Origin: Bacteroidetes Order II. bacterium
GTDB lineage: Bacteria > Bacteroidota > Rhodothermia > Rhodothermales > UBA2364
Length of the DNA stretch: 64,000 nt
Assembly: GCA_016788705.1 (NCBI GenBank)
Contig: JAEUSQ010000015.1
Span: 1-64,000 of the forward strand
Direction: 5' to 3'
Of this stretch, positions 52,712 through 61,338 are shown in pieces. The notes beneath the pieces are model-generated. The model searched no databases and was not told the DNA's origin. It was given only the letters and a program-made list of their open reading frames with translations. The position numbers were made by a program, and so were the translations under genes. Every line of letters begins with the position of its first letter. Position 1 is the first letter of the stretch.

Positions 52712-53170
52712 TTAAATGGTTTCGTATTTATTAATAATTGCCAATTGACCTGCGTGGTAAGCCGTATGTGAAACAATTCTGCCAAAGGCTTCTGCTTTGG
52801 TTTTTGTTCCAAATTGTTTTGTAGTGATGGAGCTTTCCCAATCTTCGTCTGATTGCTTCTCCACTATTGATTTCAGTTTTTCAAAAGATTCAGCTACATA
52901 GTTTTTTAAGCCTTCCAAATCTGTCCATTCGCCTGTATCTCGTTTTTAGATGACTGTTTTTGCCGTTACTTTTATTGAACTGTCGCCAAATACATTTTTG
53001 GCAAAAAGCAACACTACATCACCAATGTGGCGAGTTAAAAAACCAACCAAATTGGGCGAAGTGCCAAGTTTCTTTTGTAAATCTATTTCGGATAAATTAT
53101 CTAACTGATTGGTAAATCATGTTCGGGATTCTATCCAAAGTTCAAGCAATATTTCCGTTTTGTTTTTCAT
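52712..53170 (-). pseudogene. DinB-family gene with two in-frame stop codons
   Basis: A single frame of 153 codons with no frameshift encodes a DinB-type four-helix metal-binding protein. It starts MKNKTEILLELWIESRT, has a first metal-ligand His in FLTRHIGDVVLL, and ends with the family segment IVSHTAYHAGQLAIINKYE. TGA at 53117-53119 (codon 18) and TAA at 52946-52948 (codon 75) interrupt it. Each is one substitution from a sense codon (for example AGA and GAA). The last part from codon 85 could still be made from an internal ATG at 52918. The start overlaps the permease stop by four bases. Confidence 0.8.
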
Positions 53171-54141
53171 AATAAGATGTTAAATAAGAATCCTGAAAGG
53201 ATGATGAATAATGTAACCACCCCAAAGTAGATTGCTATCAATTTCATTGTCATTACTTTTTTAAGTAGTGTGGCTTCTGGTATTGACAATCCAACGGTTG
53301 CCATCATAAAAGCAATTCCAGTTCCAAGTGGGACACCTTTAGTAACAAAAACTTGAATCACAGGGACAATTCCTGCGGCATTGGCATACATAGGCACTGC
53401 AACAATTACGGCAAGCGGAACTGTCCACCATTGTCCACCACCTAAATATTGCCCAAAAAAGTTTTCGGGAACATAACCGTGCATTGCCGCTCCAATACCA
53501 ATACCGATTATCACATACAAAACAACACCTTTTACGATATCCCAAGCACCACGAGTAATTTCAGGTAATCGTTGGCGAAAAGTCAATTTTTCTTCTTCAT
53601 ATTCGCCTTGTTGCATTTTGTTTTCCAAAATTTTCTTAACCCAATCAGAAAGCAAAGGTACAAGGTCGAGTTTGCCCAAAAACCAACCGCCAAACGTACC
53701 CAATAAAATACCTGATGCTGCGTAAATGATGGTTGCTTTTATCCCAAACATTCCAATAAACATTGCAATGGCTACTTCATTCACCAAAGGCGAAGTAATC
53801 AGAAAAGCAAAAGTTACTCCTAAAGGGATACCACTTTGTACAAAACCGATGAATAAGGGTACGGAAGAACAAGAGCAAAAAGGTGTTATGGCTCCAAATA
53901 TGGAAGCAAACAAATATTCTAAGCCATACAATTTTTTTCTATTTAGAAAATTCTTGAGTTTTTCAATGGGTAAATAAGCATTCACAATGCCCATTAAAAA
54001 CACAATCAAAAACAACAGAATGAGAATTTTCAATGAGTCGTACACAAAGAAATTAAGTGACGTTCCCAAACGGGTTTCTGTACCTAAACCAAAAACGGAG
54101 TAAATGAGCCAGTCAGCGAAATGTTGTATCCAATCAAACAT
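53167..54141 (-). CDS. ArsP_1/DUF318-family permease
   Basis: A 324-residue intact integral membrane protein with about eight transmembrane segments. The family signature is GAITPFCSCSSVPLFIGFVQSGIPLGV near residue 85, with the paired cysteines thought to contact the substrate. The second half has AVIVAVPMYANAAGIVPVI. Relatives export trivalent organoarsenicals (ArsP) or other soft metals. It sits between a rhodanese and a dinB remnant in an arsR-headed cassette, which supports arsenic or metal detoxification. It is one of two genes in the cassette without a nonsense codon. Confidence 0.85.
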   Translation of the reverse strand: MFDWIQHFADWLIYSVFGLGTETRLGTSLNFFVYDSLKILILLFLIVFLMGIVNAYLPIEKLKNFLNRKKLYGLEYLFASIFGAITPFCSCSSVPLFIGFVQSGIPLGVTFAFLITSPLVNEVAIAMFIGMFGIKATIIYAASGILLGTFGGWFLGKLDLVPLLSDWVKKILENKMQQGEYEEEKLTFRQRLPEITRGAWDIVKGVVLYVIIGIGIGAAMHGYVPENFFGQYLGGGQWWTVPLAVIVAVPMYANAAGIVPVIQVFVTKGVPLGTGIAFMMATVGLSIPEATLLKKVMTMKLIAIYFGVVTLFIILSGFLFNILL

Positions 54142-54150
54142 AATTAACTT

Positions 54151-54534
54151 TTAGCAACAACCCGAAGTTGAACAACAAGAATCACTGCCTGAAACTATAG
54201 ATGTATTCCCTTTAATCGGAAAGTCCTTTTGCACCCAACGAGCAATACCGTGTTGCATATTCACAACTTTATCATAACCGTGATTTACTAAAAAACCTGC
54301 CGCTCTTAAACTTCTGCCACCACCTTTGCAAACCATTACCACATCTTTATCCTTGGGGATTTCATTAAAGCGTTCTTCAAATTCACTTAGCGGAATATTA
54401 ATAATATTAGGCACATCATAAGCCAATTCTCTTACTTCATCTTTTTCACGGACATCAACCAATAACGCTCCGCTTTTCACCCATTCTTGAGTAGTCGTTG
54501 GGCAAATTTCTTTTACTAAATTTTGATTTTCCAT
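54151..54534 (-). CDS. Rhodanese-like protein with cysteine-rich tail
   Basis: A 127-residue rhodanese domain. It opens EICPTTTQEWVKSGALLVDVREKDEV, has the active-site Cys in VVMVCKGGGRSLRAAGFLVNHGYDKV and ends in MQHGIARWVQ. A tail with SCCSTSGCC forms a probable soft-metal binding cluster. It would transfer sulfur or bind thiophilic metal or arsenic. It is intact and lies 9 bp upstream of the permease and 4 bp downstream of the thioredoxin remnant in the same operon. Confidence 0.88.
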   Translation of the reverse strand: MENQNLVKEICPTTTQEWVKSGALLVDVREKDEVRELAYDVPNIINIPLSEFEERFNEIPKDKDVVMVCKGGGRSLRAAGFLVNHGYDKVVNMQHGIARWVQKDFPIKGNTSIVSGSDSCCSTSGCC

Positions 54535-54538
54535 TGGT

Positions 54539-54775
54539 TTATTTCTTCAAGAGTTCAATAATTTCGTTCACTTGTGCAACCCTGCCTTTGATTTTGATTT
54601 GGTCATCAATCATCAATACTGGCGTGGTGAGCACATTGTACTTCATCATTTCTTCTATGTCTTCTACCTTTTCTACATTGGCTTAAATGCTGGTATGTTT
54701 GAGTGCTTCAAGCACATTGCTGTAGGTGGTTTTGCACTTTGGGCAACCTGGTCCTAATACTTTTATCTGTGTCAT
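54539..54775 (-). pseudogene. Small redox-active thioredoxin gene with in-frame stop
   Basis: One frame of 79 codons encodes a TM0996/MTH895-type mini-thioredoxin. It has the redox motif GPGCPKCKTTYSNV near the start, the NVLTTPVLMIDDQIKIKG strand region and a terminal helix (NEIIELLKK). A TAA at 54683-54685 (codon 31) interrupts it where relatives would have an acidic residue, so GAA to TAA is the simplest change. In arsenic cassettes of Bacteroidota such proteins are common partners of arsR and the permease. Confidence 0.8.
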
Positions 54776-54860
54776 ATTTTTGGTTTTTTATTTATTCAGT
54801 TCGCAAACTTACGAATATTAATTCGTAGTTCGCAATATTACGAACACTATTTTGAAAAAA

Positions 54861-55166
54861 TTATTCAAAAACCTTGTTCGGCAACGATTTAGCAAGTTTT
54901 AAATTTTCTCTATTGATGCAGTATTTCGTTGTAGGTGGTGTAATATCACCCTAAATCAATACTCCGTCTTTTAATTCCTTTAAATGTTGAGAAAGTGTGG
55001 ATTTGGCGATTGGAAGTTCTTCAGCCATATCTCCGTGAAAACAACATGCCTGAGAATTGAGTAATTCCAAAATTGCAATGCGAACAGGGTGTCCTAGTGC
55101 TTTTGCAAATCTTGCGGTCTGTTCTTGCTATTTGGTAAAATACTCGTTTTTAATAATTTTTGGCAT
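54861..55166 (-). pseudogene. ArsR/SmtB-family regulator gene with two in-frame stops
   Basis: One frame of 102 codons encodes an ArsR-type winged helix: TARFAKALGHPVRIAILELLN, then ACCFHGDMAEELPIAKSTLSQHLKELKD and a beta-wing (TPPTTKYCI). TAG at 55128-55130 (codon 13) precedes the domain. TAG at 54951-54953 (codon 72) replaces a Gln or Glu in the LIxG wing. The CCFH segment could be a metal site. As the promoter-proximal gene it would normally repress the cassette, so its loss would leave the operon constitutive or silent. Minus strand, same orientation as the rest. Confidence 0.82.
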
Positions 55167-55443
55167 CTTTTATCGTTTTATTGTTCGCAAATGTACGAAC
55201 AATAATTTAGAAACCATTCTGTGCAGTCAACTATTTGTCTCGGGTGGTGAGTGGGCTTGGGTGCGTTGGGGCCAAAATTAAATGTGCTGTTTTGTGTCGG
55301 CTGGTGGAAAGGGAAACAGCTCTTTTAATTTTTCGAAGTGTTGGCATTTTTCGTTCGCTTTTCTGTTTGTTTATTGTCGGTCGTGTCGTCTTTTAGGATG
55401 AGGCATGACTGGTCAATATATGAAAGTTTCGTCGTACTTTTTT
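55167..55443. other. GT-rich intergenic region
   Basis: No gene is visible. The sequence is rich in gtg/ggt words, as often seen after cassette genes in Bacteroidota. It ends at the direct repeat gtcgtacttttt (55431-55442). Confidence 0.35.
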
Positions 55444-55450
55444 AAGATTC

Positions 55451-55478
55451 AGCCTATCAAATAGGCTTTTTATTTTTT
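55451..55478 (+). terminator. Hairpin with T-run at the left edge of the IS remnant
   Basis: The agcctat / ataggct arms (7 bp, loop caa) are followed by a tttttattttttt-like run. It is a typical terminator shape; it may insulate the element or come from it. Confidence 0.6.
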
Positions 55479-55511
55479 CAAGTGTCAGATTACTTACATG
55501 AGTATATCTAA

Positions 55512-56241
55512 GGCCACTCCCCCTACACTTTTATAAGCGAATAAAAAACAAGTGTATAAGCCATTTTGGATCGTTCTTGAAGAAGGTTTCCATCATCCAT
55601 TATTGTGGGAGTTTGTTTGCTTTTGGTCTTTGGACAGCGGACTGGAGCATATCGAAACCATGCCGGAGAAAACTTTTTCGTTTGGAGGTATTGATGATTT
55701 TGTCGTTCCGGTCTTTATGGGGTTTCAAACGAATGGCCTTATGATGGGGGTGTAGCCAGTGCCCAACGTGCATCAGTAGCGCTGCCGCAACAAAAACAAC
55801 GTCGAGCAGGGTACAAAACCAATCCAAGCTAAGTCGAGACGATGCTACGTCCATATCACGCTTTTTGATGCTTTGGAAAAACGCTTCAATCCCCCAACGT
55901 TTCCTAAACCGGACTTTCGGAAGCACTTTTGTCTTGCCTACCGGCATTTGATCTATCCACATATTCGCCTTTTTCGGAGAAAGACCATGCATCAACTACA
56001 ACCGGAATTTGGCTAAGGCGTCTTGGCGCTCAACATATCGGAAAAGGTCTTTAATGCCGGAAAGCGAAGCGGGAACTTGATGCCAAAAACGAATTGACGT
56101 ATTTTGTCGGAGAAGGATTGCTGCATCTTGGTAGTTGTTGATTCAACCTAAAACTCCTTTAGATACAACCGCAATCTTTTTTTATTTACTTATTTTTATT
56201 TAATTTAGGCCATTCCCCAAAGCTGTAGGCGGGAGTGGTCC
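55512..56241 (-). mobile_element. IS4-like transposase remnant
   Basis: Minus-strand pieces of a DDE transposase. An N-terminal part starts at ~56136 (QQSFSDKIRQFVFGIKFP) and, after a frame change, continues YVERQDALAKFR to a TAG. HGLSPKKANMWIDQMP then follows. The C-terminal part FRKRWGIEAFFQSIKKRDMD carries the Y(R)-x-R-W-x-I-E-x-F-F signature of IS4-type enzymes with its catalytic Glu. The central region between KANMWID and KVRFRKRW is missing, so the element is dead. Inverted repeats lie at both ends. Confidence 0.7.
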
Positions 56242-56361
56242 ATTTGATAGGCTGAATCTTCAAAAAGAATAATAAATTTGTCGTACTTTTTGTATTCATG
56301 AGTTAGTGGCAATTTTACCGAGACACTACACAAACAAAACAAACAGTAAAAAATAATTGAT

Positions 56362-56829
56362 ATGAAAGTTCAACAAAAAATTACACCTTGCCTTTGGGTT
56401 GAAAAAGACGCAAAAGCAGTAGCAGATTATTACCTATCTATTTTCAAAGACGGTAAATTGAAAGACTATCAGAAATTTAAAAATCCGCCTGAATTTGGAG
56501 GACAAGAATTTGACACCGCAATAATGGAAATTGCAGGAGTAGAATTTTCCATTCTTGCAGCAGGACCATTATTTACATTTAATGAAGCTGTTTCTTTCGT
56601 AATCAATACCGAAGACCAAGCCGAAACCGATTATTTTTGGAAGGCTTTGACAACTAATGGAGGCGAAGAAGGTGTTTGTGGTTGGTGCAAAGACAAGTAT
56701 GGTTTATCGTGGCAAGTAGTTCCTGTTGAATATGTTGAACTTATTAATAGTGAAGACCCTGCAGTAAAAGAAAAAGCATTGACGAACACTTTTAAAATGA
56801 AAAAACTGATTCTATCGGAACTTAAATAA
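56362..56829 (+). CDS. VOC-family (PhnB-like) protein
   Basis: A 155-residue protein of the vicinal-oxygen-chelate superfamily, PhnB/'3-demethylubiquinone methyltransferase-like' group. It has QKITPCLWVEKDAKAVADYYLSIF at the start, GQEFDTAIMEIAGVEFSILAAGP in the middle and GWCKDKYGLSWQVVP near the end. Members bind metals or small hydrophobic ligands; no catalytic role can be assigned. It is followed 7 bp later by an SRPBCC gene. Both kinds are frequent in mobile gene cassettes. Confidence 0.88.
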   Translation: MKVQQKITPCLWVEKDAKAVADYYLSIFKDGKLKDYQKFKNPPEFGGQEFDTAIMEIAGVEFSILAAGPLFTFNEAVSFVINTEDQAETDYFWKALTTNGGEEGVCGWCKDKYGLSWQVVPVEYVELINSEDPAVKEKALTNTFKMKKLILSELK

Positions 56830-56836
56830 CTTAATT

Positions 56837-57247
56837 ATGGACAATAAAATAACGGTAACGACAACCATAAATGCATACGCAAAGAAAGTTTGGGACTGTT
56901 ACACAAACCCGAAACACATTGTAAATTGGAATTTTGCCGACCCAAGCTGGCATTGTCCGACTGCTACGAATGATATGAAAGTTGGAGGTGTTTACAAAGC
57001 AAGAATGGAAGCCAAAGACGGAAGTTTTGGCTTTGACTTTGAAGCCGTTTATACAGAAATACACAATGGTGAAAGTTTTGCCTATGAATTTGGTGGGCGA
57101 CAAGCTTCAGTCGTGTTCAAAGAGCAAAACGGGCAGACCACAGTTAATGTAACTTTTGACCCCGAAACGCAAAATCCAGTTGAAATGCAACAACAAGGTT
57201 GGCAAGCGATTTTAAATAACTTCAAAAATTATACAGAACAAAGTTAA
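56837..57247 (+). CDS. SRPBCC-family (AHSA1/START-like) protein
   Basis: A 136-residue helix-grip protein. It starts ITVTTTINAYAKKVWDCYTNPKHIVNWNFADPSWHCP, has the acidic GVYKARMEAKDGSFGFDFEAVYTEI and ends with a long helix (GWQAILNNFKNYTEQ). The AHSA1-like group binds hydrophobic ligands in a cavity. It is translated directly after the VOC gene. Its TAA (57245-57247) lies within the left arm of the palindrome described at 57245. Confidence 0.9.
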   Translation: MDNKITVTTTINAYAKKVWDCYTNPKHIVNWNFADPSWHCPTATNDMKVGGVYKARMEAKDGSFGFDFEAVYTEIHNGESFAYEFGGRQASVVFKEQNGQTTVNVTFDPETQNPVEMQQQGWQAILNNFKNYTEQS

Positions 57248-57391
57248 CGGGCAAAAAACTGCCCATAACAAGGTATTGCCAAAAGCGGGGATGACGTACT
57301 TCTGTGAAACTATTGTACTAAACCGAACATTAGTTTTTCAAATCAACAGTAGTGCTGAATCGCCCTGCCTTCGGCAATACCGGAACCGTTA
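57245..57391 (+). other. attC-like palindromic structure
   Basis: Nested complementary arms are present: taacgg (57245-57250) with ccgtta (57386-57391), and ggtattgcc (57272-57280) with ggcaatacc (57373-57381). A local gggca/tgccc hairpin lies near 57249-57264. The ~147-bp span and its start at the stop codon fit long attC sites; the R'/R'' boxes fit the consensus only partly. Confidence 0.45.
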
Positions 57392-57574
57392 TATAACAGC
57401 TTAAAATAACGATAAGATTATTAATGACGATGCGATTTATTATCAGCAAGCCCTATTTGGTGAACGAGTTGAACACGGCAACAAGATCGGGCTTTAGAAA
57501 TTATGGCATCGGTCATAAAAATTTGTATGACGCATCCGAAAATCCTAAATTATTGGATCATTCAATTGCGCACT

Positions 57575-59734
57575 ATGAATCGTTTTACCACTCACATTTC
57601 TTGGGTACTGCTCCCCTTCTTGGTGTTGGGGATGTTTTTTTTCGTCGCAGCCTGTCAGACAGGATCGGATGACGCTGACCTTTCGTCGGCCCCTAATCCC
57701 TTTAAAAACCTTGGCGCATCCTTTGTTGGTGACGAATCCTGTGCCACTTGCCACGAAGACTTGGTGGCCCGCTACGAGTCGCACGGGATGGCTAACTCGT
57801 TTTATGCCTTGACGGATGCGAATACGGTCGAAAACTTTGGTACTGCCCCCATTTTCCACGAGGCCACTGGTTATTATTACCGCCCGTTCCGTGAAGGTGG
57901 AAAGTTTTTTCAGGAAGAATACCGTATGGAAAATGGAGAAAAGACTACTTCTCTTATACGTGAGATGAACTATGTGGTGGGAAGCGGTACAGCAGCACGC
58001 ACCTATATTACCGTAGAGAATGGCCGACATTATGAACTTCCGCTCACATGGTACACCCAAGAAAAAAAATGGTCTTTCAGCCCCGGATACCAAGAAAAAA
58101 ACGCTCGTTTCAGCCGCGAGATACCCGATCGTTGCATGGCCTGCCATAATTCGTATCCGGAAAGCGTACCTTTTGTTGAAGGGAAATACACAAAAATGCC
58201 ACAGGGAATCAGTTGTGAGCGCTGCCATGGGCCCGGTTCGCTGCACGTTGAAGAACGGACGGCAGATCCGGATATTAAAGGGACCGATTATACCATTGTA
58301 AATCCCAAACACCTTTCTTTAGACCGCCGATTAGATGTCTGTCAGCAATGCCATTTACATGGCCCCGTTTCGCTCTTGCGCGAAGGCGTAAAAGCCTTTG
58401 ATTTCCGCCCTTCGATGGTATTATCCACCCATGTTTCGGTATTTAAAGTGGCCAATGCAGATGCAAATGGCCAAATTTCGGTGGTATCTCATGCCGATCG
58501 GATGAAAGAAAGTGCTTGCTTTATAGGCGCTATATCCACCAAGAAGCCAATGGATTGTACCACTTGCCACGATCCACACGAGGGTTTTAGGAAAAAAGGG
58601 ACCGATTATTTTAATAAGCAATGCCTTTCGTGCCACCCTGCAGCAGCCTTACCCGCAAAAGTGGCTGTGAATGAAAAAACAAACCATCAGACCACCTCAA
58701 ATTGTATCTCGTGTCATATGCCAAAGACGCAAACTGCCGATGCGCCGCACTCTTCATTCACAGATCATTTGGTGCGTGTGGTTCGTTCAGGCAAAGTGCG
58801 GTACGAGGAGTCGGTAAAGACTGGCCCGATTGAACTAAAGCCTCACTTTCCAGACAAGTCTCCCGAAGCCGACATTTATGCGGGCATGGCGTATATGGTT
58901 TATGGCCGTCGGATGGACCGAGAAGATTTGTTACAGAAAGGCATTGACTTGCTCAGGGAGCGCCTGCCAAACTTCCCCAAGATGGGTGAAGCCATGTTCT
59001 CGCTGGGTTATGCACTTTTTCTTCAGGGCGCATTCGATGAGGCCATTTCGTGGATGGAAAAGGCCAACGCCCAGAACAGTGGCATTCCGGAACGGCTGAA
59101 TGGACTGGCACAAGCCTACGAGGCCGCTGGAAGACCGGCCAATGAGGCCGAAAAACTATACCGTAAGGCGTTGGAAATACAACCTGCCGCAGCCAATATC
59201 CGCACCAATTTGGGACGTTTGCTGGAAACCCAAGGAAGACTAAACGAAGCAATTGAGGCATACAAGGCCGCCGTTGTAGAAGACCCGTGGCAAACCGAAG
59301 CCAACTATAACCTTGGAACGCTTTTCTTTAAACAAAATAATGCCGCAGAGGCCGAAAAATACCTGTTGCAGGCGGTACGACTCAATCCGGATCACCTCAA
59401 TGGCTTGGGGAATCTGGGAGTTTTGTTTGCGAAGAGAGGCGCCCTAAAAGAAGCCGAACAAATGTTCCGGCGTACTACGCGCCTGAATCCAAATAATGCG
59501 GCCATGCTAAATAATTTGGCCTCGCTTTATATCCAAACCAACCGCTTCGCAGAAGCCAAACCGCTTTTGGAACAATCGGCACAATTGGTTCCAAATAATG
59601 CAGCAACCATGGGAACCTTGGCTGCTGTTTATTACCAGATAGGACGTAAAGCAGATGCTGTTGCGATGGCAAAACGTACTTTGACGATTGACCCTAGCAA
59701 CGGAATGGCCCAACAAGTCTTACAAGCCCCCTAA
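57575..59734 (+). CDS. Heptaheme c-type cytochrome lipoprotein with TPR tail
   Basis: ATG 57575 (MNRFTTHISWVLLPFLVLG) is chosen because it opens a lipoprotein signal with lipobox FVAAC (Cys27); 719 residues. Seven CxxCH heme sites are visible: CATCH (56-60), CMACH, CERCH, CQQCH, CTTCH, CLSCH and CISCH. They form a cytochrome c554/NrfA-like multiheme region to ~residue 400. The C-terminal ~300 residues are tandem TPRs (EAIEAYKAAVVEDPWQTEANYNLG, YLLQAVRLNPDHLNGLGNLGVLF). It is probably periplasmic, lipid-anchored and used for electron transfer, with the TPRs binding a partner. No terminal oxidase or nitrite reductase gene is adjacent. Confidence 0.88.
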   Translation: MNRFTTHISWVLLPFLVLGMFFFVAACQTGSDDADLSSAPNPFKNLGASFVGDESCATCHEDLVARYESHGMANSFYALTDANTVENFGTAPIFHEATGYYYRPFREGGKFFQEEYRMENGEKTTSLIREMNYVVGSGTAARTYITVENGRHYELPLTWYTQEKKWSFSPGYQEKNARFSREIPDRCMACHNSYPESVPFVEGKYTKMPQGISCERCHGPGSLHVEERTADPDIKGTDYTIVNPKHLSLDRRLDVCQQCHLHGPVSLLREGVKAFDFRPSMVLSTHVSVFKVANADANGQISVVSHADRMKESACFIGAISTKKPMDCTTCHDPHEGFRKKGTDYFNKQCLSCHPAAALPAKVAVNEKTNHQTTSNCISCHMPKTQTADAPHSSFTDHLVRVVRSGKVRYEESVKTGPIELKPHFPDKSPEADIYAGMAYMVYGRRMDREDLLQKGIDLLRERLPNFPKMGEAMFSLGYALFLQGAFDEAISWMEKANAQNSGIPERLNGLAQAYEAAGRPANEAEKLYRKALEIQPAAANIRTNLGRLLETQGRLNEAIEAYKAAVVEDPWQTEANYNLGTLFFKQNNAAEAEKYLLQAVRLNPDHLNGLGNLGVLFAKRGALKEAEQMFRRTTRLNPNNAAMLNNLASLYIQTNRFAEAKPLLEQSAQLVPNNAATMGTLAAVYYQIGRKADAVAMAKRTLTIDPSNGMAQQVLQAP

Positions 59735-60699
59735 GCCAGGACGCGCTTTTTAAGAATATCTGCCACAATCATATCGGCATGAATGCGGCTATTTTCAATA
59801 AACCAGACATTGGTGCGCAATCCGCCACACACCACACCCGCCAGATAAACACCAGCGCGGTTGCTCTCCATGGTTTCGCGGTTGTGGATCGGCGTCTGCC
59901 AAACGTCCGACTCGAACGCCAATCCAAAATGACGTAGCATCTCGAAGTCTGGCCGATAGCCTGTCATGGCAAAAACCCAATCGTTCTCCATTCGGGTCAA
60001 TCCATTGGGTGTATTTACTACGATATGCTGTTCGGCAATTTCCTGTATGGTCGAATAATAATAGGCTTTGATGGATCCATCTTGAATCCTATTCTCCAAA
60101 TCCGGCTTAATCCAATATTTCACCTTATCCGAAACTTCCGCTCCTCGAATCACCAATGTTACTTCCGCACCATGTCGGTAAAGGTCTAGTGCCGCCTTTG
60201 CAGCAGAGTTTTTGGCACCAATTACCACTACTTTTTGTTGGGCATAGGCAAAAGGCTCTTTGTAGTAGTGAATAACTTTAGGAAGACCGCTTCCCGGCAC
60301 CTCTAATGGATTTGGGCAATCAAAAAAACCCGTAGCAATGACCACATCTTTTGCCTCGTATAATCCTTTTTCGGTTTGGATGCCAAATCCACCTACTTCT
60401 CCACCAATTTCAATGACCCGCTCGTATAATCGGATGTTCAGCTCTTCCACCCGTACCACATGACGGTAGTATTCCAAAGCCTCCGCACGGACCGGTTTAT
60501 AATGGCGGGTGGTAAAGGGGATGCCGCCAATTTCTAACAATTCTGGCGTGGAGAAAAATTCCAAGTCGGTGGGATAACCAACAAACGAATGTACCAAAGC
60601 CCCTTTTTCGAGGATCAGATGCGAAAGCCCGGCGCGCTTGGCGGCAATCCCGCAGGCAAGACCCAATGGCCCGGCTCCAATGATTACTATATCGTACAT
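59731..60699 (-). CDS. ypdA: YpdA-type putative bacillithiol disulfide reductase
   Basis: A 322-residue FAD/NAD(P)-dependent oxidoreductase. The first Rossmann motif is DIVIIGAGPLGLACGIAAKRAG, followed by the YpdA-typical HSFVGYPTDLEFFSTPELLEIGGIPF. The second nucleotide motif is KVVVIGAKNSAAKAALDLYRHGAEVTLV. No CxxC redox pair is present, which is known for YpdA. It recycles bacillithiol disulfide, so the cell probably makes bacillithiol in place of glutathione. It converges with the cytochrome gene with a four-base overlap at the stops, and lies 13 bp after tadA. Confidence 0.9.
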   Translation of the reverse strand: MYDIVIIGAGPLGLACGIAAKRAGLSHLILEKGALVHSFVGYPTDLEFFSTPELLEIGGIPFTTRHYKPVRAEALEYYRHVVRVEELNIRLYERVIEIGGEVGGFGIQTEKGLYEAKDVVIATGFFDCPNPLEVPGSGLPKVIHYYKEPFAYAQQKVVVIGAKNSAAKAALDLYRHGAEVTLVIRGAEVSDKVKYWIKPDLENRIQDGSIKAYYYSTIQEIAEQHIVVNTPNGLTRMENDWVFAMTGYRPDFEMLRHFGLAFESDVWQTPIHNRETMESNRAGVYLAGVVCGGLRTNVWFIENSRIHADMIVADILKKRVLA

Positions 60700-60712
60700 T
60701 TTAGATAACCGA

Positions 60713-61225
60713 TTAATTATTTTGGGCGTTTTCAGGCCGCATCCGTTGCTGATGGAAAAATGTTTTAAGTAGTTGTGCCGAGAGGTCTGCCTCTACGCCC
60801 GATACAACCTCCATCCGGTGGTTAAAGCGCTTGTCCTGAACCAAATTGTGCAACGTTCCACAGCACCCTGCTTTTTCGTCGAAAGCGCCAAAAACCAATC
60901 GCGCAAGACGTGCCATCACCAAAGCACCAGAACACATTGGACAAGGCTCCAAGGTCACATAGAGTGTGCAGCCATACAACCATTTGGTTCCAAGGGTTTC
61001 ACAGGCAGCAGTAATGGCCAGAATTTCGGCATGGGCTGTAGGGTCTTGTAATTGTTCCACTTGGTTATGGCCGCGCCCGATGATCATCCCTTCCTTTACC
61101 ACCACAGCACCCACAGGAACCTCCCCTGCTTGGGCGGCTCGTTCTGCTTCTTTCAAGGCATATTTCATCCAACGTTTTTCGGTATTGAGCAAGCTATCCA
61201 AAGACATATTAGCACTTTTTGACAT
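60713..61225 (-). CDS. tadA: tRNA-specific adenosine-34 deaminase
   Basis: A 170-residue zinc deaminase converting adenosine 34 to inosine in tRNA-Arg(ACG). It has the catalytic/zinc motif HAE (65-67, in PTAHAEILAI) and the PCPMC zinc pair (94-98), followed by SGALVMARLARLVFGAFDEKAG. The C-terminal FFHQQR part is of normal length. A later ATG (codon 7) is an alternative start. It is co-directional with ypdA. Confidence 0.95.
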   Translation of the reverse strand: MSKSANMSLDSLLNTEKRWMKYALKEAERAAQAGEVPVGAVVVKEGMIIGRGHNQVEQLQDPTAHAEILAITAACETLGTKWLYGCTLYVTLEPCPMCSGALVMARLARLVFGAFDEKAGCCGTLHNLVQDKRFNHRMEVVSGVEADLSAQLLKTFFHQQRMRPENAQNN

Positions 61226-61281
61226 TCAAGATACGATGCTGTTCGCTATAAAGGTTGGCTCTTGACAGGAAATGAGCAAGA

Positions 61282-61318
61282 CAAAAAAAATCCTCCGCCA
61301 GTGACAGACGAAGGATTC
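61282..61318 (-). terminator. Rho-independent terminator of the kelch/small membrane protein unit
   Basis: On the minus strand gaatccttcg pairs with cggaggatt (one mismatch) and is followed by a run of eight T, about 20 bp after the 61339 stop. Confidence 0.82.
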
Positions 61319-61338
61319 TCAATTTATCATAAAGCCGT

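Larger units (their letters stand above)
55431..56291. repeat. 12-bp direct repeats and 19-bp inverted repeats around the transposase remnant
   Basis: The 12-mer gtcgtacttttt occurs at 55431-55442 and 56280-56291. Just inside, aagattcagcctatcaaat (55444-55462) is perfectly inverted at 56242-56260. A second, imperfect inversion (ggccactccccctaca, ~55513, against the tgtaggcgggagtggtcc block ending ~56241) lies further in. Together they bracket the IS4-like fragment and suggest element ends plus a possible target duplication. Confidence 0.65.
56302..57391 (+). mobile_element. Candidate integron-type gene cassette (VOC + SRPBCC)
   Basis: Two small coupled genes without an obvious own promoter lie between a gttagtgg box (56302) and a long imperfect palindrome whose left arm includes the second gene's stop codon (57245). 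Its right end has ccgtta (57386-57391). The layout of short coding unit, stop codon inside the recombination site, and long folded site matches integron cassettes. No integrase gene is in the window, so this is inference. Confidence 0.4.

Noticed and set aside
58020-58312. Frames on both strands within the heptaheme gene
   Set aside because: The heme-binding CxxCH frame is continuous and conserved; the others are shadows.
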